Of a stretch of DNA of 64,000 nucleotides, positions 35,226 to 43,632 are shown one piece after another. Numbering within the stretch: position 1 is the stretch's first letter; each line of letters opens with the position of its first letter. The translations under genes and the position numbers were made by a program. This DNA comes from Edwardsiella anguillarum (lineage in GTDB: Bacteria; Pseudomonadota; Gammaproteobacteria; Enterobacterales; Enterobacteriaceae). Location: NCBI RefSeq assembly GCF_008801815.1, contig NZ_VZOX01000003.1. One strand, written 5' to 3'. The notes beneath the pieces were generated by a model. The model was given only the letters and a program-made list of their open reading frames with translations. It made no database searches and was not told the origin of the DNA.

Positions 35226-36643
35226 TGTGCTTCTCCTTGGGCGACGCGTTGGGCCAGGGCGCGGATCGCCGCGTTAAAGCAAGGCATCGGCGCGGTGGTG
35301 ATCCCCGCACCGATCTGGCCGATGCCCGCCTGCTTGTGGGCGATCCCGGTGTTGATGATGGGCAGAATGCCGCGATCGACCACCTTACGGGCGTCGATGC
35401 CGGCGGCGGTGGGGGCGAAGTTGAGCGCCGGCAGGGTAAAGGCGGGGTTATTCCCCAGCGTGATGGCCTGCATACGTCGACTGTTGTTGGTGGCATCGGC
35501 CGGGGTGCCGCCGACAAACTTCACGATGGCCGGCGAGGAGGCCATGGCGAAACCGCCGACCCCCGCGGTCTCGGTGATGGCGCTGTCCCCCAGATCGGCG
35601 GCGGCGTCATCGACGCCATAGCCAGGGAAGAACAGTCCCTCGACGGCGTTGGCCGGGGCCTGGAACCACTGATCGCCGGTGCCAGATAGACGGATACCGA
35701 AGTTCACCCCGTTACGTGCCATCACCGTCACCAGTGAGCTGAAAGGCACCCCGGCGGCGGCGTCCATCATCGCCTTACAGGCCGCCATCGACAGGTTGAG
35801 GAAGAAGTGATCGTTGGCGGTGATAAAGGCGACGCTACTTTGCAACTGAGGCAAAGGCAGGTCGCAGGCCAGCAGGGCGGGCAGCAGGCGCTTGATCAAT
35901 AGCCCGGTGGCGGCGGCGTTGCGGTTATGCACCTCGTCACCCATGTGCAGCGCCTGCGCCATCAACGGCTTAAGTTCCAGCTCACCCAGCTGGTGGATGG
36001 CGGCCTTGAGCGCCGGAGCCAACTGATCGCGCATCCAGCTTAGGCGGGTAAGCACCTCCTGGCTGTTGGCACCGAAGCGCAGCACCTTGCCTAACCCCTC
36101 GTTAAAGTTGCTGAAGGTGCGCTGGCCGTTGCTTTTATTTTCCACCACCCATAACGGCATCGACGGGCTGATGATCCCCGCCATCGGTCCGACAGCGTGG
36201 TAGTGATGGCAGGGTTCGAGGCTGATTTCGCCCGTCGTGATCTGGCGTTCGGCCGCCTGGTGGCTATCGGCCCAGCCTTCGAACAGGATGGCGCCGATGA
36301 TCGCCCCCTTGACCGGGCCACACATCGCCTGCCAGTCGATCGGCGGACCGGCATGCAGAATGCGCTTCTGCTGCGCCAGCGCCGGGATCGCCTCGTGCGC
36401 GCTCATGACGTCGATCAATACCGGCTGTGCCTCGAGGTAACGCGCCATGGCGATCTGGTTGGCCTGCTCGACGAGCGGGTGCGCCAGCAGGGTGGCGAGA
36501 TCGAGACCGGTTGCGATGTCGCCCTGGGCGGGCGGCTGCCAGTTGAGGGCGATCACCTCGCCGCCGACCTGCTGGATGGTGTTGGCAAAGCTTTGTAGCC
36601 CGGCATTGATGACCTTTAACGGCTGACTAAATAAGGTGTTCAT
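35222..36643 (-). CDS. allG: YlbE/AllG-type carbamoyltransferase subunit (DUF1116)
   Basis: 473-residue DUF1116 protein, homologous to E. coli YlbE, reported as the AllG subunit of the AllFGH oxamate carbamoyltransferase. Visible pieces include LKVINAGLQSFANTIQQVGGEVIALNWQPPAQGD, the GPPIDWQAMCGPVKGAIIGAILFEGWA segment and DEVHNRNAAATGLLIKRLLP. ATG 36643 has AAGGAAG upstream and overlaps the fdrA stop by ATGA; an upstream extension is not conserved. Acts with the FdrA-like and DUF2877 proteins of the same operon; the accepted carbamoyl donor is not determined by sequence. Confidence 0.88.
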   Translation of the reverse strand: MNTLFSQPLKVINAGLQSFANTIQQVGGEVIALNWQPPAQGDIATGLDLATLLAHPLVEQANQIAMARYLEAQPVLIDVMSAHEAIPALAQQKRILHAGPPIDWQAMCGPVKGAIIGAILFEGWADSHQAAERQITTGEISLEPCHHYHAVGPMAGIISPSMPLWVVENKSNGQRTFSNFNEGLGKVLRFGANSQEVLTRLSWMRDQLAPALKAAIHQLGELELKPLMAQALHMGDEVHNRNAAATGLLIKRLLPALLACDLPLPQLQSSVAFITANDHFFLNLSMAACKAMMDAAAGVPFSSLVTVMARNGVNFGIRLSGTGDQWFQAPANAVEGLFFPGYGVDDAAADLGDSAITETAGVGGFAMASSPAIVKFVGGTPADATNNSRRMQAITLGNNPAFTLPALNFAPTAAGIDARKVVDRGILPIINTGIAHKQAGIGQIGAGITTAPMPCFNAAIRALAQRVAQGEAQ

Positions 36644-38202
36644 GCGCTTACTTCCTTTTTCTTCTGAGCTTGAATGTGTGCGACGTAACTGGCCCATTGG
36701 GCAGCCTGAGCATTGCAATCGGCGACCAGGATGCCGGCCTGACGGAGCGCCTGGATCTGCTGGCTGCGGCACTGCGGATCGGCCTCGGTGCCGCAGACAT
36801 GGGCGATCAGCAGCGGAGCGTGCTGCCGGTCGATCTGCGTCAGTTGCTCCAGCAGCGCCTGCGCCGGGGCGTCGGCGGCGCCGTAACCCAGCACCAGGTC
36901 GAAGAGCACCACGGCGCAGCTGGGATCGCGCAATTCCGCCAGCAGGCGTTGGTTGCGCAGCGTCGGATCGATCATCGGATGGGGCTTGCCACGGGTGAAG
37001 TCATCGTCGCCCATGTCGATCAGGGTATGGTCATGACTGCGCCAGATGTCGCTCAGGGGGGCGTTGCCGGCGATCGGCGTGTTGGAGTGAGCGATCAGCC
37101 CCTGTTGTTGGCAGATGAGCTGCGCTTCGTAACAGAAGGTACCGCCGGCGAAGACGCCGCGAATGGCCTGACGTTCGGCGCTGAGCCCCTGGCTGGCCTG
37201 TTGCAGTGAGGCCATCTGCGCTGCGGATAACGTCGGCTGCGTCAGCGGCAGCGCCTGCTGGTTGAGTAGCGCAACGGCGATATCGGCGGCGCTGGCCAGG
37301 GTCGGCGCGGCGGTGACATTCGGGCGAGTGATCGTCTCGGGTGCGGCGCCAAGGAAGTTGACCACCACCGGTTTCGCCGCGGATTGGGCCTGCGCCAGGA
37401 TGCGTTCGGCGACGGCGCGGGCCGGCGGCTTCGAGATCAACACGATGACTTGCGTGTCGTCATCCTCCGCCAGCGCCTGCAGGCCGAACAGCATGGAGAG
37501 GCCGCCGATCGCCTCGCTGAGATCGTGCCCGCCGGTGCCTAATGCCTGCGAGATGCCCGCACCGAGCTGATCGAGGCGGCAGGTGACCTCCTGTAGCCCG
37601 GTTCCGGAGGCGGCGACGAGGCCGATCGCCCCGCGGCGCACCACGTTGGCGAAGCCCAGCGGTGTGCCGTTGACGATGGCGGTGCCGCAGTCTGGCCCCA
37701 TCACCATGCGTTGGCAGGCTTGGGCATGCAGCTTGATCGCCCGCTCTTGCTCCAGGCTGACGTTGTCGCTGAACATCATCACGTTCATGCCAAGGTTTAA
37801 CGCCTTCAGCGCCTCGGCGGCGGCGTAATCGCCGGGCACGGAGATCAGGGCTAAGTTGGCGTCCGGCATCACCTCCCGGGCCATGGCGAGGCTGACCAGT
37901 TCTGGCGTCTTGATGCCCTCGCCGCCGCTCTCTTCCGGCTTGCTGTTCAGGCGTTGCTCCGCCAGCAGCAGGGCGTCGGCACAGGCCTGCGTGTCGCCCT
38001 GTACGGCGATGATCAGATCGTTAGGCCCGGCCTGGATATCGTCGCCCAGCCCGGCATCGCGCAGTTGCCCCAGGTTGGTGGGCGTGCCCATCACCACCGA
38101 GGCCTGATGAATCCCAGGTAGCTTACTGATTTGTGAAGAGATTTGCATCAGGGAGACCGAGTCCTGATACAGATTGTTGAAGACGGTGTAATTCACATTC
38201 AT
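36640..38202 (-). CDS. fdrA: FdrA/AllF-type protein, carbamoyltransferase subunit
   Basis: 520 residues with the succinyl-CoA-synthetase-like layout of FdrA: LYQDSVSLMQIS near the start, NLALISVPGDYAAAEALKAL, MVMGPDCGTAIVNGTPLGFANVV, AASGTGLQEVTCRLDQLGAGISQALGTGGHDLSEAIGG, and the C-terminal GRPHPMIDPTLRN-like segment (GKPHPMIDPTLRNQRL). Together with AllG and AllH homologues it should form a carbamoyltransferase that converts a carbamoylated acid and phosphate to carbamoyl phosphate. Slightly shorter than E. coli FdrA (555). Confidence 0.9.
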   Translation of the reverse strand: MNVNYTVFNNLYQDSVSLMQISSQISKLPGIHQASVVMGTPTNLGQLRDAGLGDDIQAGPNDLIIAVQGDTQACADALLLAEQRLNSKPEESGGEGIKTPELVSLAMAREVMPDANLALISVPGDYAAAEALKALNLGMNVMMFSDNVSLEQERAIKLHAQACQRMVMGPDCGTAIVNGTPLGFANVVRRGAIGLVAASGTGLQEVTCRLDQLGAGISQALGTGGHDLSEAIGGLSMLFGLQALAEDDDTQVIVLISKPPARAVAERILAQAQSAAKPVVVNFLGAAPETITRPNVTAAPTLASAADIAVALLNQQALPLTQPTLSAAQMASLQQASQGLSAERQAIRGVFAGGTFCYEAQLICQQQGLIAHSNTPIAGNAPLSDIWRSHDHTLIDMGDDDFTRGKPHPMIDPTLRNQRLLAELRDPSCAVVLFDLVLGYGAADAPAQALLEQLTQIDRQHAPLLIAHVCGTEADPQCRSQQIQALRQAGILVADCNAQAAQWASYVAHIQAQKKKEVSA

Positions 38203-38302
38203 TGCGTTATATCCATTGTTTCTGTCGCCTAAATTCGCTGAATTTGGGCAAAACGAAGCCGCGCAGCGAGCGAAACGGCTGCGGAGGACTCCCGGGTATC
38301 AT

Positions 38303-39160
38303 TCACTGCACGGCGTTAAGCGTTCGCATGCCGTGCAGCAGGCCGGCCAGACAATCCACGCCGGAGGTGGCGCCGAAGCGCATGACGCGCTCGGCAGCGG
38401 CGTGGAGGGCAGCCGGCGCTGTATTCGTGCTCAGCTGACTGAGCAGATGGTAAATCGGTTGTGAGAAGTGCCCCTGCAGGGCGCGGCTCAGGTAGTGTGC
38501 GCTGATGTCGGTGGTCAGGGTTAAATGTGCCTGAATGATGCCGCGTAATCGCTCACGATGGGCCGCCAAGGTCGGGGAGAGTGGCCACCAGGTGAGGGCG
38601 GCCAGGTAACCCAACAGGTAGTCATCACCATCCGGCGTCAGCCCTTTGCCATAGCCAATCAGACAGGGCACTTGCCGCTCAAGGCGCTCCGGCGTCTCCT
38701 GAGGAATAAGCGCGCCTGAGCGCGTCAGTGGCTGCCACGCGAGATCGCTGACACAGGTGTGTGCCAGGCCGTATTGCTGTAACTGCGCACACAGCCGCGG
38801 GTAGTGCGTGGCAAACGCCGCCGCCGTAAGCGGCCGGGTCGCGCTGCGCGCCGTGGGTCGCCAGACGGGCGCGTGACGCAGATCGATCTCGAAACGCTCC
38901 GCCAATAAGCGGCCCGCCGTCAGCCTGACGGGGGCGTGCCGGACGGCCATATGCCGCCACTCCCAGCCTACCGGCAGGGCGACCCGCAGCGCATCGGGTA
39001 AATCGGGGTAGCGCTGGCCGCACAGTAGCGTGAACAGCGCTCCTTGGGCATCGCGCAGATTGAGCGCGTGTGCGAAGCTGCTGTGTACCGACAACGACTG
39101 CGCGCTACGCTCGGCGGCAAGATAGCCACACGAGAGCGCGGGAAGCAGCGGCGGCCTCAT
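38303..39160 (-). CDS. allH: YlbF/AllH-type protein (DUF2877)
   Basis: 285-residue DUF2877 protein. The family signature is visible as IGYGKGLTPDGDDYLLGYLAAL (Gly-rich, GDD) near residue 180, and the C-terminus has RFGATSGVDCLAGLLHGM. Third subunit type of AllFGH. ATG 39160 is chosen because it lies 5 bases after the amidohydrolase stop and upstream in-frame sequence would overlap that gene; its ribosome site is weak, suggesting translational coupling. About 100 bases separate it from fdrA. Confidence 0.82.
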   Translation of the reverse strand: MRPPLLPALSCGYLAAERSAQSLSVHSSFAHALNLRDAQGALFTLLCGQRYPDLPDALRVALPVGWEWRHMAVRHAPVRLTAGRLLAERFEIDLRHAPVWRPTARSATRPLTAAAFATHYPRLCAQLQQYGLAHTCVSDLAWQPLTRSGALIPQETPERLERQVPCLIGYGKGLTPDGDDYLLGYLAALTWWPLSPTLAAHRERLRGIIQAHLTLTTDISAHYLSRALQGHFSQPIYHLLSQLSTNTAPAALHAAAERVMRFGATSGVDCLAGLLHGMRTLNAVQ

Positions 39161-39165
39161 ACAAC

Positions 39166-39834
39166 TTAGCCCTGTAACCCGGCGATGATGGAGTCGGCGT
39201 CGCTGACCCAGCCGAAGATCGCCCCCTGCGCCTTGATCATCTCCAGCGCGGATTTCTGGAACTCGGGGAAGTAGGAGCCGACGCAATCGGCCGGGATGAT
39301 GCACTGATAACCGCGATCGTTGGCTTCACGCACGGTGGTATTGACGCACACCTCGGTGGTCACCCCGCAGACGATCAGCGTCTTGATGCCATGGTTTTGT
39401 AGGATCAGCTGCAGATCGGTCTGGTAGAAGGCGCCTTTACCCGGCTTATCGACCACCGGCTCCCCGGCGATAGGGTAGAGCTCTGGGATGATGTCGTGGC
39501 CTGGTTCGCCACGCACCAGGATGCGACCCATCGGGCCCGGCTCGCCGATGAAGGTCTTTCCGCCACGGGTGAGCTTGGCGGCGGGGCAGTCGCTCAGATC
39601 GGCGCGATGCCCTTCGCGGGTATGGATCACCAACAGCTGATGGGCGCGCGCGGCGGCGAGCACTTTTTGGCAGGGGGCAATGGCGCTACGCACCAGCGAG
39701 ACATCATTACCGAGCGCCTCGCCAAAGCCGCCGGCCTCGACGAAGTCACGCTGCATGTCGATCATCACCAGCGCGGTGCTCTGGGGATCGAAGGGCAGGG
39801 CGAAGGGTTGAGCCTGGAATGCCTGTTGCGTCAT
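39166..39834 (-). CDS. Isochorismatase-family cysteine amidohydrolase, biuret-hydrolase-like
   Basis: 222 residues with the cysteine-hydrolase triad: Asp in VMIDMQRDFV, Lys in DKPGKGAFYQTDL and Cys in CGVTTEVCVNTTVREANDRGY. The wider pattern HTREGHRADLSDCPAAK ... GEPGPMGRILVRGEPGHDIIPELYP resembles biuret amidohydrolase (BiuH) and triuret hydrolase more than RutB or nicotinamidase. BiuH splits biuret to allophanate and ammonia. AGGAG precedes ATG 39834. It is the first gene of the operon leading to AllH-AllF-AllG-carbamate kinase. Exact substrate (biuret, another ureide) is unproven. Confidence 0.82.
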   Translation of the reverse strand: MTQQAFQAQPFALPFDPQSTALVMIDMQRDFVEAGGFGEALGNDVSLVRSAIAPCQKVLAAARAHQLLVIHTREGHRADLSDCPAAKLTRGGKTFIGEPGPMGRILVRGEPGHDIIPELYPIAGEPVVDKPGKGAFYQTDLQLILQNHGIKTLIVCGVTTEVCVNTTVREANDRGYQCIIPADCVGSYFPEFQKSALEMIKAQGAIFGWVSDADSIIAGLQG

Positions 39835-39920
39835 GGTACTTCTCCTGTGCGTTGAATTAACCATCCGTTATCTCTGGAGGCGAGTATTCCCGACAATAGT
39901 GCGTTGCGACAGGAAAATAG

Positions 39921-39939
39921 TTTGCCGCACAGCGGCAAA
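39921..39939. promoter_or_regulatory. Inverted repeat in the ureide operon promoter region
   Basis: TTTGCCGC-aca-GCGGCAAA, a perfect 8-bp dyad about 85 bases upstream of the amidohydrolase start. It could be an operator for the AllS-like regulator. On the plus strand it is followed by ATTTTT, so a terminator reading is the alternative, though no gene reads rightward into it. Confidence 0.5.
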
Positions 39940-40003
39940 ATTTTTGCAGCGAGCGGGCGGTGGCATGCCAGGGTGTGAGGGCGCTCATGGCGAGGTTCGT
40001 AGC

Positions 40004-40133
40004 ATCAATATAATCGATGATGAATATTTTTTAATTCAAAAAATTAGTTGATGGAGTGTGATGCCCCCCACCTATTTCATCGATGTGCGCAGGGGGAGAG
40101 CATGCCAGAAAGAAGAGCCTGCGCCGCCTGACG
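40004..40133 (+). repeat. Long direct repeat, left copy
   Basis: About 130 bases, roughly 85% identical by eye to 50162-50289 in the same orientation. The longest exact parts include ttcaaaaaattagttgat and gcgcaggggga with gagc, then cgccgcctgacg. The two copies frame the AT-rich secretion island. Could be a duplicated insertion boundary, or two members of a dispersed repeat. Confidence 0.85.
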
Positions 40134-40371
40134 TGGTCTGAGTCTACGCCAGCACTCAAATGGCGACAGGCCGGCGCTGATGAACATGACTAAAAGGGGA
40201 GGCAAGCATCTGCGCACTCTTCTTATTCATGGTATCCATGCTGTTGTCATGGGTAACGAGAATAATAGCGATGGGTATCTGAATCAGTGGATTAACAAGA
40301 TGAAGGGATAGCGTGATTTTAATAAGACGGTATTGGTTGAATTATATTACTTTATCTTGGCTAATGTGTAA
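40132..40371 (+). pseudogene. IS110-family transposase, 3' remnant
   Basis: Read from 40132 the DNA encodes GLSLRQHSNGDRPALMN then MTKRGGKHLRTLLIHGIHAVV, the recognisable C-terminal region of IS110/IS1111 transposases (consensus like PRQHSSGG..G.TKRGD.YLRTLLIHGARAV), followed by WINKMKG, an in-frame TAG at 40309, then RDFNKTVLVEL. The 5' two thirds is missing and the frame is broken, so it is dead. It begins where the left long repeat ends. Confidence 0.75.
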
Positions 40372-40852
40372 TGGTGTGAGGGGGGGTATAATCTGAAGTC
40401 AGTGACTTGATATCTTCAGTTTTTCTACAATAAGGTGATTACGTCTGATGTGTATTATTATCGTGCTTCTCAAATAAACTATTAACCACATGTCAAATAT
40501 GGTCATTTTTGTAATTAACAATTAACTGAATAATATCAGTAATTTTATTTATTATATAGCAGCAATAGTTATTTATAATAATAAAAATTTATTAAATATT
40601 TATTTTGTGGATGAAAGTTCTGTTTTTTAATTTCTTTATGGTGATATGTTTTTTTAGTCATCTTTCTGTGATGCTGAGAGGTAAATACCTATTTTTTTTG
40701 TGGTTGAATGCTTTGGTTTAATAAGTGTATAAAGCTGTGGATCTTCATTATTGTTTTTTGCATTACGGAGTTGATGACTCCACTCGGCATATTTTACACA
40801 TGTGCTTAGTACGTAATGTAGATTGTATCTAATTGAGAATAAAAGTTTATAT

Positions 40853-43552
40853 ATGGATGTAGAGCTAATGGATGATATATCTACCATCGATAGGAGTAGC
40901 GGTGAAATACTGAGCGTCAATGGGCGTGTAATAACACTCTCACACCCGAGTATTATTACGCTCTCTGCAGCGAAAGAGAATGTTGTTCTCTTTGTTCGTG
41001 AAGGTCGGAATCTTGTTGTTGCGTTGAAATCAGGGGGTAAGATAATACTCGTCGATTTTTACCCTGAAACAGGAGAGGACTCTGACAATGTACTCGTCAT
41101 TAAGGATGAAGATGGCGCTTTATGGTGGGTAGAGCATCCTGGAACGGCTTTTCAATATACTACATTATTGCCTGATATTGAAAGTCTGATGTTGCCTCAG
41201 GATAATTCATCGATAGCTTCTGGATTAGTTGGTTTTACCGGACTGGGGGGAGGATTGGCCGGACTGGCGGCGCTTGCTAGCCGGGGAGAGGGAAGCCGTT
41301 TAACAAACAACAGTGACTCCGACGCCGAGGGCGGCGCGGGCTCCGATAGCGACTCCGACAGCGAGGGTGGCGCGGGCTCCGACAGCGACTCCGACGCCGA
41401 GGGTGGCGCGGGTTCCGACAGCGACTCCGACGCCGAGGGCGGCGCGGGCTCCGACAGCGACTCCGACAGCGAGGGTGGCGCGGGCTCCGATAGCGACTCC
41501 GACAGCGATTCCGACAGCGAGGGTGGCGCGGGCTCCGATAGCGACTCCGACAGCGAGGGCGGCGCGGGCTCCGACAGCGACTCCGATAGCGACTCCGAGG
41601 GGGGATCGGGCTCCGACAGTGACTCCGACGCCGAGGGCGGCGCAGGCTCCGATAGCGACTCCGACAGCGAGGGTGGCGCGGGCTCCGATAGTGACTCCGA
41701 CGCCGAGGGTGGCGCGGGCTCCGACAGTGACTCCGACGCCGAGGGTGGCTCGGACTCTGACAGCGACTCCGACTCCGAGGGTGGCTCGGGCTCCGATAGT
41801 GACTCTGACTCCGAGGGCGGCGCAGGCTCCGACAGCGACTCCGACAGCGACTCCGACAGCGACTCCGAGGGGGGATCGGGCTCCGACAGTGACTCCGACG
41901 CCGAGGGCGGCGCGGGCTCCGATAGCGATTCCGACGCCGAGGGCGGCGCGGGCTCCGACAGTGACTCCGACGCCGAGGGGGGTGCGGGCTCCGACAGCGA
42001 CTCCGACTCTGAGGGGGGCGTAGGCTCCGACAGCGACTCCGACTCCGAGGGGGGCTCGGACTCTGACAGCGACTCCGACGCCGAGGGCGGCGCGGGCTCC
42101 GATAGCGATTCCGACGCCGAGGGCGGCGCGGGCTCCGACAGTGACTCCGACGCCGAGGGGGGCGCAGGCTCCGATAGCGACTCCGACGCCGAGGGCGGCG
42201 CAGGATCCGATAGCGACTCCGACGCCGAGGGCGGCGCGGGCTCCGACAGTGACTCCGACGCCGAGGGTGGCGCGGGCTCCGACAGTGACTCCGACGCCGA
42301 GGGTGGCGCAGGCTCCGATAGCGACTCCGACAGCGATTCCGAGGGGGGGGCGGACTCGGATAGTGATACAGAATTGGATTTGAAACTCTCTGATGATAAT
42401 GCAGTACTAAATGGGGAATCAAAATCTTATACCGTTGATAACGGAACGTCGTCGCAGACGAGTTTCGCGGTGGTATCAATTGGGTTAGGCGATATCCTTG
42501 ATCTCTCTGTGATCGATATTAAAAAACAAGCTAAGGTTTCTGTAGAGGAGGGGACAACGCGTTCGATTACTCTACAAGGAAAAGGTGGTGGTGTTAGTAT
42601 CGGTTCCGTTTTTGACCTATTAATTTATAAACTTAATCCAGAAACAGGTAATTACGATAAGTATCATGTCGAGAAGAATTTCCTTAAGATCCTTTTACTC
42701 GGAGGCGTCGGTGATGAAGTGGAGATTACCTTACCCGCGGGGGACTATGTGTTCCTATTGGATCAGACTTCCGGTATCGCGGTTGCGACGGGGGTAACTC
42801 TGGATTTTCTCACCGACGTGACAATAGGGATGGAGGTGTTTGGTGAGAGTATCAACGGTAATGTCATTAGCGGTAGTGAAGATGGTGCGGGGATGGATAT
42901 TGTCCCTGAGGGTACCGTTGTTAGCAGTGTAAATGGTATTAAGTTGTCGGGAAGCGGTGAGACAACAATTGTTGGAAAATATGGTTTCCTCACTATTGAT
43001 TCGCAAGGTAACTATAGTTACACCCTTAATGATGGGATCAAGCCAGAGAGTATTCAGGATGCAGAGGTTTTCGTTTACGAGGTGACGGCTCCAGATGGTT
43101 CGAAGAGTGAGGCAAAATTAACGATAGATATTAAGGTCGACGGTAGTGGGGGCGGGCCAGAGTCGACTTTAGGCAAGGGGGAAGAGGCTGAGTTATTACA
43201 GCCAGTTGATGACAATGTGGTGCTAGATGGGGAAGTAGATATAGCATTGGCTGAGACGATCTTGCTAGATATCAGTGAGACAATCGATCATGAGACGTTT
43301 GATTTTGTTTTATCTAGTGAAGATAACGGCGAAACTATACATCTCGCAGATATAGAAATTAATAACTTATTATCCGATGCTGGAGATAAAAATTCTATCT
43401 CTTCAATACCATTTGATGGAACTGAAGAGGTTTCGATGCTTAATGTTCAAGCAGCCAGTTATCCAATGACTTCTGCTGTGTTAACAAATACTGTTGATAG
43501 CACAGTTAATAGTATTGACTATATTATTGATTTTGATTCTCCTGAAGTTTAA
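40853..43552 (+). CDS. BapA-like surface protein with a long serine-aspartate (SD) repeat
   Basis: About 899 residues. Residues ~8-105 form a BapA-prefix-like domain (GRVITLSHPSIITLSAAKENVVLFVREG, LVVALKSGGKIILVDFY, IKDEDGALWWVEHPG). A Gly-rich hydrophobic link follows (FTGLGGGLAGLAALASRG). Residues 154-505 are about 28 imperfect units SDSDSD(A/S)EGGAG. The C-terminal ~390 residues resemble the end of BapA-type type I secreted adhesins (VSIGSVFDLLIYKLNPETG..., LLGGVGDEVEITLPAGDYVFLL, GKYGFLTIDSQGNYSYTLNDG, VFVYEVTAPDGSKSEA). No signal peptide, no LPXTG anchor, no RTX nonapeptides. Start uncertain: ATG 40853 chosen, ATG 40868 or TTG 40823 possible. Followed by its own type I exporter and a glycosyltransferase. 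Confidence 0.88.
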   Translation: MDVELMDDISTIDRSSGEILSVNGRVITLSHPSIITLSAAKENVVLFVREGRNLVVALKSGGKIILVDFYPETGEDSDNVLVIKDEDGALWWVEHPGTAFQYTTLLPDIESLMLPQDNSSIASGLVGFTGLGGGLAGLAALASRGEGSRLTNNSDSDAEGGAGSDSDSDSEGGAGSDSDSDAEGGAGSDSDSDAEGGAGSDSDSDSEGGAGSDSDSDSDSDSEGGAGSDSDSDSEGGAGSDSDSDSDSEGGSGSDSDSDAEGGAGSDSDSDSEGGAGSDSDSDAEGGAGSDSDSDAEGGSDSDSDSDSEGGSGSDSDSDSEGGAGSDSDSDSDSDSDSEGGSGSDSDSDAEGGAGSDSDSDAEGGAGSDSDSDAEGGAGSDSDSDSEGGVGSDSDSDSEGGSDSDSDSDAEGGAGSDSDSDAEGGAGSDSDSDAEGGAGSDSDSDAEGGAGSDSDSDAEGGAGSDSDSDAEGGAGSDSDSDAEGGAGSDSDSDSDSEGGADSDSDTELDLKLSDDNAVLNGESKSYTVDNGTSSQTSFAVVSIGLGDILDLSVIDIKKQAKVSVEEGTTRSITLQGKGGGVSIGSVFDLLIYKLNPETGNYDKYHVEKNFLKILLLGGVGDEVEITLPAGDYVFLLDQTSGIAVATGVTLDFLTDVTIGMEVFGESINGNVISGSEDGAGMDIVPEGTVVSSVNGIKLSGSGETTIVGKYGFLTIDSQGNYSYTLNDGIKPESIQDAEVFVYEVTAPDGSKSEAKLTIDIKVDGSGGGPESTLGKGEEAELLQPVDDNVVLDGEVDIALAETILLDISETIDHETFDFVLSSEDNGETIHLADIEINNLLSDAGDKNSISSIPFDGTEEVSMLNVQAASYPMTSAVLTNTVDSTVNSIDYIIDFDSPEV
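41312..42367 (+). repeat. Tandem SD-repeat tract (36-bp unit, about 28 copies)
   Basis: Imperfect 36-bp units encoding SDSDSD(A/S)EGG(A/S/V)(G/D), some with one to three additional SD pairs. The tract is GC-rich (tcc gac, gcc gag codons) inside an otherwise AT-rich operon and would be prone to copy-number change by slippage or recombination. Confidence 0.95.
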
Positions 43553-43632
43553 ATCAGTTGTGTTTAGTGGCATGGCGCAGTAAGCGTGGCACACGGATGT
43601 GCTAGTATATATATATTTGGATGTTAGAATAA

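Larger units (their letters stand above)
39835..40852. other. Intergenic region at the left edge of the AT-rich island
   Basis: About 1 kb. It contains the promoter of the leftward ureide operon with an inverted repeat at 39921-39939, the left copy of the long direct repeat at 40004-40133, an IS110-type transposase remnant, and then 480 bases of very AT-rich DNA leading to the surface-protein gene. Confidence 0.6.

Noticed and set aside
41313..42023. Thr/Pro/Ala-rich open frame on the plus strand within the SD tract
   Set aside because: Frame-shifted reading of the same repeat; composition is a direct consequence of the unit sequence.
41312..42367. CRISPR array
   Set aside because: The regular repeats are contiguous coding units with no unique spacers.
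41277..42479. 400-residue Arg/Pro/Ser-rich open frame antisense to the SD tract
   Set aside because: It is the reverse reading of the 36-bp repeat, which has no stops in several frames; no ribosome site or conserved domain, and it lies fully inside the adhesin gene.
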